Source of the DNA: Rebecca billardiae RCC1528
Lineage: Eukaryota; Haptophyta
Length of the DNA stretch: 64,000 bases
NCBI GenBank assembly: GCA_965240325.2
Contig: OZ251222.1
Location: 1,798,001 to 1,862,000, forward strand
Direction: 5' to 3'
Positions 30,670 to 41,722 of this stretch are shown here, in pieces. Numbering within the stretch: position 1 is the first letter of the stretch; each line of letters starts with the position of its first letter. The translations under genes and the position numbers were made by a program. Under the pieces are notes generated by a model. It searched no databases, was not told where the DNA came from, and was given only the letters and a program-made list of their open reading frames with translations.

Positions 30670-32073
30670 ATGCAGCGATCGCTTGATTCACTGCCACACC
30701 GGATGGCGGGCGACTCCGATGCCGGGGTCCGCATGCTCCAGCGCGCGGCGAGGCGAGGCGACGCACGTGCGACCTTCCTGCTGGCGGGGCGCACCGAATC
30801 GGGCGACGGCGTCGCACGGGACGTCAGCGAGGCGGTTCGCCTTTATGTCCTCGCTGCGGATCGTGGGTTTGTGCAAGCACAGCGCCGGTTGGGCGAGATC
30901 TACGCGGCCATGTCGAATTGGGCAGAGGCTGCGCGCTGGTACCGGCTGGCGGCCGAGCAGGGCGATTTGACTGCTCAGGTCCGAATGGGGGCGCTGCATG
31001 CACTTGGCGAGGACGTACCGCAGGACTGGGCCGAGGCGGTGCGCTGGTACCGGCTGGGGGCCGAGCAGGGCGACGCAGCTGCGCAGTGCCACCTGGGCGG
31101 GTGCTACAAAGCAGGCAAGGGGGTGCAGCAGGACTTGTCCGAGGCGGTGCGCTTGTACCGGCTGGCGGCTGAGCAGGGCTACGCAGCTGCGCAGGCCAAG
31201 CTGGGCTTGTGCTGCAAACAAGGCGAGGGCGTGCCACAGGACTGGGCTGAGGCAGTGCGCTGGTACTGGCTGGCGGCCGAGCAGGGCTACGCAGCTGCGC
31301 AGTGCCACCTGGGCGCATGCTACGAACGAGGCGAGGGCGTGCCGCAGGACATGACCGAGGCTGCGCGCTGGTGTCGGCTGGGGGCCGAGCAGGGCGATGC
31401 AACTGCGCAGCACAACCTGGGCGTATGCTACGAACGAGGCGGGGGCGTGCCGCAGGACTGCGCCGAGGCGGTGCGCTTTTATCGGCTGGCGGCCGAGCAG
31501 GGCTACGCAGCTGCGCAGTACAACCTGGGCGCAGGCTATGAACGAGGCGAGGGCGTGCCGCAGGACTGCGCCGAGGCTGCGCGCTTGTATCGGCTGGCGG
31601 CCGAGCAGGGCTACGCAGCTGCGCAGTACAACCTGGGCGTATGCTACGAACGAGGCATGGGCGTGCCGCAGGACTGGGCCGAGGCGGTGCGCTGGTACCG
31701 GCTGGCCGTCGACGGTGGCCTGCCAGTTGCCCACCCGGCATTGGCGTCACTGCTGCTTGCAGGCGAGGACATGCAGCGCGACGTGACGGAGGGAGTGCGG
31801 CTGCTGAGCTGCGGGCACGAGCTTGACGGCTCTGTTGTCGATCCGAGCAAGGTGCTTGGCCACTATGCCGGAGATCGCGAGGTGGCGGCTGCGTGCTGCA
31901 TGGTGTGTGCCAAGTCGGGCCGTGACGCGAAGAAGTGCGAGCGATGCCTCGTGGCTGTCTTCTGCTGCCGCGAGCATCTGCGGAGCGCGTGGAAAATCCA
32001 CAAGCCGCACTGCACGGAGTGGCGCGCCGCACCGGCGGCGCGGCCGGTGATCAGCACGGTGCATGATGACTAA
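30670..32073 (+). CDS. Sel1-repeat protein with C-terminal MYND zinc finger
   Basis: This frame encodes 467 residues without an intron. About ten Sel1-like repeats of 36 residues fill residues 20-370, each with the pattern AVRWYRLAAEQGYAAAQ followed by LG-x-CYERGEGVPQD. Sel1 repeats form alpha-solenoids that scaffold protein complexes. Residues about 410-450 form a MYND finger (CMVCAKSGRDAKKCERC, then FCCREH, then HKPHC), a zinc-binding protein-interaction module. The repeats are close to identical at the DNA level over 31000-31700, pointing to recent expansion. A second possible start is Met 30703 (MAGDSDAG). Function is likely adaptor or scaffold; specific partners cannot be inferred. Confidence 0.88.
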   Translation: MQRSLDSLPHRMAGDSDAGVRMLQRAARRGDARATFLLAGRTESGDGVARDVSEAVRLYVLAADRGFVQAQRRLGEIYAAMSNWAEAARWYRLAAEQGDLTAQVRMGALHALGEDVPQDWAEAVRWYRLGAEQGDAAAQCHLGGCYKAGKGVQQDLSEAVRLYRLAAEQGYAAAQAKLGLCCKQGEGVPQDWAEAVRWYWLAAEQGYAAAQCHLGACYERGEGVPQDMTEAARWCRLGAEQGDATAQHNLGVCYERGGGVPQDCAEAVRFYRLAAEQGYAAAQYNLGAGYERGEGVPQDCAEAARLYRLAAEQGYAAAQYNLGVCYERGMGVPQDWAEAVRWYRLAVDGGLPVAHPALASLLLAGEDMQRDVTEGVRLLSCGHELDGSVVDPSKVLGHYAGDREVAAACCMVCAKSGRDAKKCERCLVAVFCCREHLRSAWKIHKPHCTEWRAAPAARPVISTVHDD

Positions 32074-32094
32074 GACTCGTCAGCATGCATTGAT

Positions 32095-32545
32095 ATGTCT
32101 GCTGTAATACAAATTATGGCGCACGGCCCCCCCGAAAGGTCTGAGCGTGAGCGAAAGCCGGGGGGGGGCGGCGCACGTGCTCCGCAAAATCAAAAAAGAT
32201 CGAGGATGCGCGCAGGATTTGGGGGGATTTTTGTAGGTGGATTTAGGTGTGAAACCGCAGTAGAGACCACATATCGTGATATTGCTGCGTTTGTACTGCC
32301 CCTTAACCTTTGGATAGTAAGTAATAGAAGAAATCGGAATCGAATAGGACGAAGTCATCTCTGATACCTTTCTGATAGTCAAGATGCGTGTGTTGACAAA
32401 CTGACCATAAAAAAGGTGAGATATCGAACTAATTCTCTGGATAGCTGTTCACTCCTCAGATTCATCAAAGCGACGCGATATGGTATTGCGCGGGTAGCTT
32501 GAATCGACGTTCCCGCGCGCCCTGGTATCATACGGTTAGCAAGTA
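32095..32545 (+). repeat. Dispersed hairpin-bearing repeat R2, copy 1
   Basis: The left end (about 32110-32310) has ATGGCGCAC, a C run, GAAAGGTCTGAGCGTGAGCG, a G run, CGCACGTGCTCCGCAAAATC and GCGTTTGTACTGCCCCTTAA. The right end (about 32472-32545) has GCGCGGGTAGCTTGAATCGA followed by CGTTCCCGCGCGCCCTGG. The same two ends occur at 39648-40346. The C and G runs can pair. GCGCGGG and CCCGCGC form a 7-bp stem at the right end. No ORF is present. Confidence 0.75.
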
Positions 32546-34095
32546 ATTTTTGCTGATATACTTTTGGTCATCTGTTGATACGACGACAACCCTGAAACTC
32601 TCATGAGCATGAGAATTTCTACCGCTTCACGTACGACCCTTGATTCTCTCCCATTTAATACCGGCGCGTCCGGGAGAGCTTGACGAATATGAACGATAAA
32701 CTGGTTCCCGCGCGCGATTCATAACCGTATCCTTTCTGATTATGATAGTTATCTCCCGTTATTGATTAATATTGTTCATCACACGGCTTCGCGCGATGAT
32801 ACAAAAGCTGGCCACACGGAGCCTCCGAGGCGGGCAAAATGCGTGACGCAGGCACGATCGTTCAATCCGACAAGACTCAGCGCAGGTGCGCGCAGCTGCG
32901 CGGCGGGTCCCAACGGCCGTCGCCATCGCATTCGTGCCTCGCTCACTCCGCGCGCCCCGCCCTGCCATGCCTCTTCGGCTCAGTGCGTTTTCCAATATCG
33001 AGCACTCGTCGCAGGATTCCCGACGGCTGGCCGAGTTGTCGACCGGCTCGTCGGCTCCTCGTGTGTTATACTCTGGGTGCGAAAGCGCGTGGCGCGTGGG
33101 GGCGAGGCGCGTTTCTCGCTGTATTTCCAGCTGACCATGCGCGCGCCCGCGCGCGCCACGCCGCACGCCCGCGCAGCTGAACTCTCGGCATGTTCGCGGG
33201 AAGTCGCTCGCCCAAGCCCTCACGCTCGCGCCGTCCATGACCATGGCCGCGCTGTGATGGCTCCGCGTGCGGAGTGCTGACCGTGAGCCTCTCTCTCTCT
33301 GGCTGCGCATGACGGCGCGGCAAGCAGCGCGCGCAGATCTGCGGGCGACGAGGCTGGGCGCCAGTCCTCGCAGCACGAGGCCGAGCGCGGACATCTGTTT
33401 TGCTCGCGACGAGGCTGGGCTTAGATCTGCGAGCGGCGAGTCCGCGACGATGGCGAGGTGGCATATGCTACGCGCGACGCCGTGCTCCTCTCTCGCCCGT
33501 GCTCGCAGTCGCCCTCGCGCTCCAGGCCGTCGGCCGACAGACAGCACCCGCGGCGGCGCCGACGCGCACAGCGGCCCTCGCACTGCATCGATCGACGCGG
33601 CGGCGAGGCTGACAGACAAAGGTCGCAATCCAGGGTGTCACGTGCCGTGGGGAGCTCATTGTGCCCGCATTCGAGGGGAAGACGCCGAGGGCGTGCAAGG
33701 AGCGGCTGCTGCGGCTGCGGGAGGTCGGAGACAGGCTCGAGCCGCGGCTGCTCGCGACGCTCTTTCCCGCCGCCGACCGGCCGACGAGCTGCGAGCTCAG
33801 AGCTGCGAGCTCATTCATCCGACGCTGCGCCGATCCCGCCGAGCGCGCGAGGCTGTGCGAGGCTGAGACGGGCGAGCTGCCGAGCGCGATCTCTGCGCTG
33901 CGCGCGGCCCCAGCAGGGCTGCCCGAAGCGCACCGGGCGGAGGCGCTGCGGCTGCTGCGCCGTTGAGTTCGACACGGCGCAGCCCCCCGAGGCCGTCGAT
34001 CGCGTCGATTACTCGCGCCCGCGCCGGCCGCGCCTCCTGCACGGCGACGTGCCGGGCGCGCGCATCGTGATTCGGTGAAGAACGCGACAACTACC
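32546..34095. other. Intergenic region, low-confidence frames only
   Basis: An AT-richer stretch to about 32770 includes a degenerate copy of the R2 right end (32650-32720). A GC-rich stretch follows with several overlapping open frames, including 33661-33966 (+, MPAFEGKTPRACKERLLRLR) and a 289-codon minus frame at 32762-33628. None has a recognised domain. Confidence 0.4.
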
Positions 34096-34172
34096 AGGGC
34101 CGTGCGCCCTCAACTTCGTTATTGTTACTACTTGTTTACTACCCGAAGATCGGCGTAGCCGATCATATTGAT
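34096..34172 (+). repeat. Stem-loop repeat family, copy 4 (variant subtype)
   Basis: GGGCCGTGCGCCCTCAACTT is followed by CTACCCGAA and the hairpin GATCGGC (34148-34154), GTA, GCCGATC (34158-34164), then a TGA-type simple repeat. It shares its architecture with copies 1-3, but both stem strands have changed together. Confidence 0.75.
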
Positions 34173-34410
34173 GATGATGATGACTAACTACTGATGAGTC
34201 TGATGACGACTTGATGACTCGTGCTGATGATGACGTTGTTGACACTGTCATTCAGCGCAGACCGATGAGACCCGAAGGCTGGCCGACTGCTGTCGTCAGC
34301 ATCATTAATAACTATCACTAACTGACAATGCTGCCGGCAATACGGGCGCAATACCGTATACTATAGTCGTAGTAGCAGTCTATACTGCGCTGCTGACCGC
34401 CGCGCAGAGC

Positions 34411-34411
<1 letters not shown>

Positions 34412-34448
<37 letters not shown>

Positions 34449-34456
34449 AGAGAGAG
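34412..34456. repeat. (GA)n microsatellite
   Basis: This AG dinucleotide run has one interruption (AGTAGAG). It lies downstream of the FAN-like gene's 3' end. Confidence 0.95.
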
Positions 34457-34549
34457 ATGATTACAGTAAATACGGCCGTGACGATGATGAGTCGTAGCGT
34501 GTCTCGACCTGAGACCGGCGGGCCGCGGCTACGAATGCAGCGCGTGCGA

Positions 34550-37500
34550 TCATCCGCCACCGTCACTGTCACGGTGCGGCCACCGACCCTCACCCTGCCC
34601 CTGGGGCTGGGCCTCGTGCCGCCGCGCGTAGATGCGCACCACGCCATCCGCCGCGCTCGTGCACACCGAGCCCTCCCCCGAGCCGGGCGCGATGGTCACG
34701 ATCGCGGCTTCGCTCAGCGCTGGCACGTACTCCACCGCAGCCTCCCGCTCCGCCGAGCCCGACCATCTGGAGAGGCGCAGCCTGCCGTCGTCAAGGCCGA
34801 CAAGCAGCCCGACGGCCGGGATCAGCGCCATGCACGTCGCCGCGCACGGGAGCGACAGCCGCAGCACCTCGCGCCCATCCGCGGCGGACAGCAGCCGCAG
34901 GAGCGACGGCTCGCCACGGCCGAGGTCTGCGGCCGGGCTGCACGCCAGCACGTGCCGCCCGCTGTCGACAAACGCAACGCCCGTGATCGGCCCGGCCGAG
35001 GGCGCGAGGTTGCGGCAGGGCGCACTCCTGTTGTGGTGCCGCGACGCGCGCGTGGCCGCGCAATGCGGATCGTGAGCTCGCGGCCCGCCGCCCGCCAGCC
35101 AGGCTGGCACGCGAGCGCCGCGCGCTGCGGGCGGCGTGCGCGCCCGCGTGCGCACGCACGCGCACGCCGGTCGCGAGGCGCGCGCACCGGCAGCGGGGGT
35201 CCCAGAGAGTGAGCGTGCCGTCGTCGGCGCCGCTCGCCGCGAGCGCGGAGAGCGGCCCCTCGCCGACGAGCGCGCTCACACAGCCGTCGTGCTCCTGTGG
35301 TGAGCGCGCGGACAGCGCGCGTGCGCGCACGCGGCAGGGTTGCGCGGGTGGGCGGGCGCGGGCAGCGCGCGGGCGGCGCGTGCGGCGAGGGGCGACGGCG
35401 TGAGCGGGCGCCGCGTCCGCGCTGGGATGCGCGCGCCCTCCGGCGTGCGCCACGGCACATGGCCGCCCAGCCACCCGGTCCGAGGCAGGCATCACGAGCG
35501 CACGCGCGCGGCCACGCGCGCGCGCGTGAGACGCACCCCAAGGGCCTCCGCGAGAACGAGCCGCGCGCCGTCCGCGCAGCGCCACCGCCGGACCGAGCCG
35601 TCGCGCGCGCCGCTGAGGACGACGGCGTCACTCGTCGCCGCGAGCGCGCCGCCCTCCGACCCGCCGTTCGCCACGCCCGCCTGCGCAGAGGGCGGCGAGC
35701 TGAAGCCCGCGCCTCCGCAGGCGCCGCGCGCGCACGGCGCGTGCGGCCCGCCATCGCCGCCGTCGTCGAACGTGTCGGAGACCGAGGCGAGGCACGTGAT
35801 GGGCGCGTCGTGCGCCTCAACTGACGGGAGAACGCCGCCGTGCGCCGAGCTCGCAAGGTACAGCCTGCGGTCGTGCCCGCCGACCCACACGCCGTGCGCC
35901 GCGTCGGCGCGCGCGCGCACGCGCGCGCACGCGAGCAGGCCACTGTCGCTGATCCGCATCGCGTACTGGCGCGCGCCGCGGCTCGGTGAGTAAAGTGAGT
36001 ACACGGCGCAGAGGCCGGAGGCGTCAAAGGTGTAGAGGTCACCGCCGAGCGCGGCGACGGCGGTCGGCGCGTTCGGGGTGCACCGGATCTCGCACTCGCA
36101 CGCGAGGGAGGAGGGCGGTGCGCCTCCCAGCCGCGCGGGCGATCCGTGCGCGCCGCCGCGCGTCCGCGTCGGCGTCGGCATCGGCGTGCCTGGGCCGCTG
36201 CCACTGCCGGCCCCCGACGCGCGACTCACAAGCTGCGGAGGCGCGCGGCTCGGTGGGCCCGGCGCCGCGGGCTCTCCGCCGGCGTGCGCGCCCGCCCCGC
36301 CGAGCCACGGCGGCAGCTTGGGCAGGTGCTGCCGCGCGCTGCTCACCCACGTGGAGGTCTGGTCGAGAATCGCGGCGCTCGCGCCGCGCGCGTCCCTGGC
36401 CGTCACGCCGCCGCCCGCCACCCAGCCGCCGAGCTGCCAACCGCTCGCGCCCGACGGCGCCGCGCGGTGCGCGGCGCCGTCGGCCGCGGCCGCGGCACCC
36501 GCGGCCGTCGCGGCGGCGCCTCCCACGGCGGCGCGCGTGGCCCCGTGCATCCCGTCGCCGCGACGCGCGCCCGCGTCGCGCCCCGCGTGCGCCGCGTCCG
36601 CATCCTCGCCCGCCGCGGCCTCCGCGCCGCGCCCGAGCGGCCGCAGCAGCAGCGGCCCTGTGCGGGCGGGATGCGGCGCACGGAAGAGCTGGCTCGGTGT
36701 CTGCCCGAACTCGCGGATCTGCACGATGCGGCACGCGCGCTCGTGCGGGTCGCTGATCGCGCCGAGCGAGTCCGCGCCCTCATACGTCAGATAGAAGAAG
36801 ACATTGTCCGCCGCGACCGCCTGCTCGCCCGTCTGCTTGTAGCCGAAGATCAGGTCGATCCAAAAGTGAATGTTGGCCGAGACGTGGTCGCTCTCGAGCG
36901 CCGCGCGGCACTGCCGCACAAAGTCGGCGGGCGACGCGGCCCACGGCGGCAGGACGACGTCGTGCACGCGCTCGCCGTTCGAGCGCACGCCGAGGTCGAG
37001 GTTGCGCGTGTTCGTGAGGAACGAGCCGTCGCCCGAATAGAACTCGGGGATCAGCTCCTTCACGTCGTGGTCGGACGCGAGGACGCCCGCCCACGTGTCC
37101 GTGATGGCGTGGAAGAGGCGCTGCGGCGCGTCGAACTTGCCGTTCTGCAGCCGGAGCATCAGCTCGGGCCGCAGCCGCACGAGGTAGTACAGCACGAACG
37201 CCGCGGTCGAGTAGTGCGAGCCGTACATGAACGGCGGGTGCGGCAGCTTGTCGGGCATGGCCGCCATCTCGGCGTATCTCGCGCGCAGCCGCTCAAGTCG
37301 TGCGGGGTTGAGCGCGCCCACGGGCTTGGAGAGGTCTCGGTACGTGCGCTCGTCGGTAAGGTCGAGCCGCGCGGACTCGTAGTCGCGGATCACCCACGGC
37401 ATCACGGGGTACTGGTTCAGGTCGTTGCAGGTGCGCCCGGCGAGCGAGTTGAGCTCGAGCAGATACTCGAGATTGCTCAGCTCGGCGCGCCGCCACGCGG

Positions 37501-38575
37501 CCGTGAGCGCGCGCAGCCGCTCGGCGTCGTCCTCGCCGTTGCGCCGCGCGGCGGCGGCGCCGGCGCCGCGCGCCGCGCCGCGCGGTCCGGAGAGCAGGCC
37601 CTCGAGCGCCGAGACGAACGCGTCCACTCGCTCCTCGGACTCGAAGGCGAGCAGGACGGTGGCGGGCGCGAGCGCGGCGACACCGGCGCCACCCAGCGCG
37701 GCGCCGGTTGCAGAGGCCATCAGGTCGGTGCTGCTGCTGCGGTTGAGCTGGTGCGGCGTGGCGGGCTGGCGCGGCAGCGCGTCGGCGAGCCCGCCGGCCG
37801 CCCCACGCCCCGCGCCCGCGCACGAGAACTCGGCGGCCACGTGCCGGAGGTCGTACCGCCGGCGCACGAGCGAGCTGATGTCGCGCACCGCCCAGCAGTG
37901 CTGCGGCTCGGAGCCCACCTTGAGCATCGGCTCGAAGTACACGGAGCGCGTGGTGAGCACGACGATGCCCGGGTCGGCGACGAGCGGCGTGATCCGGTGC
38001 ACGCGGTACTCACCGAGCACCGACTCGTGCACGTCGTCCAGCCCCGCGTCGTCGAATCGGAAGGAATCGAAGCACTCGCGCACGAGCTCGTCGCGCGGAG
38101 CCTCCTGCTGCGCGCGCGGCAGCTGGGCGATGTCGTACAGCCGGGCGAGCTTGGGGAGCAGGTCGCTCACGTCGATGTGCTGCGGCATGCACAGCACCGA
38201 CCACGCCGCTCCCGCCGGCGCCTTGTGGAACTCGAACGGCTGGTGGGGGAACAGCTCCGCAAACGCGCGCGCGCCAAAGACCGCGCCGCCTTCGCTCGGC
38301 GCGGCGTCGAGGGAGCGCATGTCCTCGAAGGGGAACCGGAGGATGGGGATGTGCGCGTCGTCCGGGTCGAAGAAGACGCAGCGCGTCGTCACACGCAGCC
38401 TGCCCTTCGCGTCCATCGGCGGCGCGCCCGTGCGGCCGATCGCGCCGAGCAGCTCGGGCGTCAGCCGCAGCAGCACGCCGTGGTCGGTCAGGTAGTGGTC
38501 CTGCTCCTCGAGGAAGAGCTGGGTGAAGCGCGGCGGCCGCCCCTTGCGCAGCGCGGCGCCGATCGCCGGCGCCAT
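34550..38575 (-). CDS. GRAM/PH-BEACH-WD40 protein (FAN/NSMAF-like)
   Basis: BEACH proteins are large cytosolic scaffolds in vesicle traffic and receptor signalling; FAN couples TNF receptor signalling to neutral sphingomyelinase in animals. Three exons (38575-35537, 35294-35188, 35027-34550; introns of 242 and 160 bp, GT-AG) give 1207 residues. The N-terminus has FTQLFLEEQDHYLTDHG and a GRAM-like segment as in FAN, then a PH-like module. The BEACH domain spans roughly residues 370-660: WRRAELSNLEYLLELNSLAG, then NDLNQYPVMPWVIRDYES, MYGSHYS, IPEFY, and WIDLIFGYKQTG. A Gly/Ala/Pro linker and WD40 blades (SGARDGSVRRWRC, SGADDGTLTLWDPR, then SAADGVVRIYARR) follow. Splicing places EALG directly before EHDGCVSAL, a standard blade junction. 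Met 38575 has purine at -3 and G at +4; Met 38635 is an alternative. Confidence 0.92.
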
Positions 38576-39647
38576 CTCGAAGCTCACGCGGCGCCTTGCT
38601 AGCGGTGACGGCGGAAGCGCATGAGACCGGCGCACCCGTCGTCGCCGTCACTACTCTGAACTCGGTACCCGGCCCAGCGCGCCCGGGGCAAAATCCCGGA
38701 TCGTGTTTTGCGCTCGACCACGATGGCGCTCACGCCCATCGCGCACGTCGTTGTGGAGGGCACCAGACGAAGAGTTCAAGCTGCGAGTCTCGTGGGCGAA
38801 CTCCATGCCGTTGAGGAGCACGAGCACCATCAAGTTTGTCTCACTTTGGGGGGGGAGGGCACTTTGAGACAAACCGCGTGCGCACGCCCGAAGGGCTAAC
38901 CAACTGGGGAGAGCAAGCTTCCCATGGGCTCTTGACGCGTATCTGGCGTCCCTACTACCTCCCATGGCATGGCCAGCCGTCAGGTTGGCGTCCCCTTGCA
39001 GTAGTAGACTACCTTGCTCACGTCACTGAAGGGCACCGTGCATCGCGGTTCGCGGCCGTCTCACAGTGGCGGGGCACGTTCGGCGGCTACGTTTGGTGCA
39101 TGCAGGCCAGGCATGGGCAGCGGAGCAGCCGGCAAACGAGCGGAGGTGCCGAGCATGCACCTTGGGCACCCATGCGACGCGCCTCGACAGACTTGCGTCC
39201 ACCTCACCAGGCGCTGTAGCGCGTGCGAGGCGGGCGCCATGCACCACGCCCAGTGGGCGCCACTGGGCCGCCACTGTGACTGGGCCGCCGCCTTTGTCAC
39301 AAAAGTGCCCTCTGTCTCATTCTGCCCTCATCGACCTGTCGTACTGGACGAACCGCGTAAGCAGCCAACTGCTGCAGCATTAGCTACTTACCCCCGCCAT
39401 ACTGTACTGTACGACGGCGGGGCGAGGACGACGGGCGCTCGGGCGCGCCGCGAGCGGGCGCGAGGCGGCCGCAGCCCTTCATAGAAATTAGAATCCAGGC
39501 CTCGCAGTCGTCGCGCAGGCGGACGGCTGAACGAATCTTCCGACGCGGCGCTACCATCGGCGACGGCTTCATGGGCGGTGACAGTTGGCGGGCGTCAATC
39601 TCGCCTGCCTGAGCTGTGCGCGTCTGTCGTTACTTTATTCTTAGTAA
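38576..39647. other. Intergenic, no gene seen
   Basis: This region lies upstream of the FAN-like gene. Short G-run sequence occurs near 38850, and the sequence is rich in CACTGGGC/GCCCAGTG-type motifs near 39240-39290. No supported gene. Confidence 0.4.
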
Positions 39648-40346
39648 GTTATACTGTAATGGCGCACGCCCCCCCCCCCGAAAGGTCTGAGCGTGAGCGA
39701 AAGCCGGGGGGGGGGCGGCGCACGTGCTCCGCAAAATCAAAAAGAGGATGCGCGCAGGATTTTGGGGCTTTTTCGGTAGGTGGCCACCGCGTATGAGTGG
39801 ATATCGCTGCCGCAATGATTGCGTTTGTACTGCCCCTTAATTTTAACGATAGTAACACTTAGGGGAATGCAGGGTGGAATAGCACATAACACCAGCCGTG
39901 TGTTAGAACATTCCGTCATAGTAAGATGCCTGAATTGTAAGAGCCTGAAACAGCTCGCCAACCATAGAAACGATAGGTTGGCGGGTCGTCAGCTTTGATT
40001 CACGCGCTTCTGAAAAACAGCGTTTTAGATTAGACGCATCCCTCTTCTCTTAAGAGAACTGCGCTTCAAAAACACCGTTTCAACGAAAGACGATCGCCCG
40101 CCATTCAACTGAAACGAGATTCTGCATAAAGCGAACCAAACATTTGGTTCGGTGGCAATCCAATTCTTGTATTTCAGATGAACGACACAGCCTGAAGGCG
40201 AACATTCTCGCTCTCGACCCATATGATCATTTGTTGATGAGGCCTGAATTCGCTCATCAACAATGATGGCAGCGACGCGATATGTTATTGCGCGGGTAGC
40301 TTGAATCGACGTTCCCGCGCGCCCTGGTTCATACGGTTATCAAGGT
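39648..40346 (+). repeat. Dispersed hairpin-bearing repeat R2, copy 2
   Basis: The left end (39657-39845) and right end (40270-40346) match copy 1 at 32095-32545 closely, with longer C and G runs (about 11 and 10 nt). The interior is AT-richer, longer and different from copy 1. The retained termini with variable interior fit a non-autonomous mobile element. Confidence 0.75.
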
Positions 40347-40713
40347 GGTAAAGTTTTATAATAATGGTACGAGCTAACGAACCGTCATTTCTGGGCTCTC
40401 TGGTCGCGAACAGTCACGATCCAACCGCCGCCCGCACGTCGGCGCGAGTCCCGGTGCGATGCGGCGGCCTTTGTAGCGGCCAGGCGGAGGCGTCGGGGGC
40501 GGCGGCTGAAGGGAGCGAGGGCGGTGGTGGCGGCACGGACGAGGGAGGCGCGCCGAACGGCATGTCCGTCCTCACCCTAGCCAGCGGCGGCCGCCCGCGC
40601 GTCACCGCCGCCGGCTCTCAGCCGACGCCGCCGCCCGCGAGTGCCGCCCGAACGGCGCGCGGCGAGCGCGTCACGGCAGGCGGCGGGGGCGGCGACTGCA
40701 GGGAGCGAGGGCG

Positions 40714-41722
40714 ATGGTGGCGGCGCAGTCGAGGGAGGTGCGCCATCCGGACAGCGCGGCGGCGCGGCGCGCGGCCGAGCGCGGGAGCCTGGGCGGCGGC
40801 GGGCGCGCGGCGGGGCATGTGGCGCATGTGCTGCCCGAGAGGCTGGCGCACTCGCCCAGCGCCGCCGCGCACACCGCCGCCGACCTCGCGCGCACGACCT
40901 CCGTCAACTCCTCCGTCAGCGGCGGAGAGCGCGTCGCCTCGCCGCCCACGCTGCCGCCCAGCCGGTTCGTCATCCGAGCGCTCGCCGGGCGCCCGCGGCG
41001 TGCGGACAGCGCGGCGGCGCGGCGCGCGGCCGAGCGCGGGAGCCTGGGCGGCGGCGGGCGCGCGGCGGGGCATGTGCTGCCCGAGAGGCTGGCGCACTCG
41101 CCCAGCGCCGCCGCGCACACCGCCGCCGACCTCGCGCGCACAACCTCCGTCAACTCCTCCGTCAGCGGCGGAGAGCGCGTCGCCTCGCCGCCCACGCTGC
41201 CGCCCAGCCGGTTCGTCATCCGAGCGCTCGCCGGGCGCCCGCGGCGTCACGGCGGCGTGCGCCGGGCCGCGGTCGCCGCCTACTAAGTGGTGGGACCGCC
41301 GCTGGGGGGCGGGGCGGGCGGAGGAGATGGCGGTGGCGAAGGAGGACGCGGTGGTGGACGTGGACGTCACGCAGTCCGAGCTGCACTGGCTCATCCACCT
41401 CCTCTCTGCACTCGACCCGCCGCCGTCACCGACGGCGCAGCAGCTGGCGGCGGCGCGACGGATGGTGGCGGGCGCGGCCGCGGCCGAGGCGGGCGCGCGC
41501 CGCGCGCGCCGCTGCGGCGGCGTGGAGCGGCGGGAGCTGAGCGGCGCGCTGCTGCACACGCAGTCACGCTGCGCACGTGCTGCAGACGCTGAATACGAGC
41601 GCGCCACCGCCGACGCCGTCGCGCCGCCGCTGCCCCCGCCGCACCGGCACCGTCCGACCGTCCGACCGTGTCGTCACAAGCCGCGGCTGCTGCTCACATT
41701 CACAAGCTCACTAGCGTCTTAA
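40714..41722 (+). CDS. Unrecognised repeat-containing protein, frames uncertain
   Basis: Two coding-like frames follow one another. The first (40714-41286) carries an 80-residue unit twice: SAAARRAAERGSLGGGGRAA, then HVLPERLAHSPSAAAHTAAD, then TTSVNSSVSGGERVASPPTL. The second, in another frame to the stop at 41722, reads EEMAVAKEDAVVDVDVTQSE, then LHWLIHLLSALDPP. The frame change near 41280 would need an intron or a frameshift. No domain is recognised. A frame overlapping the second segment is open from 40364. Confidence 0.35.
40749..41247. repeat. Tandem duplication, 255-bp offset
   Basis: Copy 1 (40749-41001) and copy 2 (41004-41247) are nearly identical. Copy 1 has an extra 9 nt (three codons) after GGGGCATGTG. 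High identity points to a recent duplication. Confidence 0.85.

Noticed and set aside
36146-38602. Plus-strand open frame of 818 codons
   Set aside because: It is antisense to the BEACH-domain gene, has no domain and has shadow-type composition.
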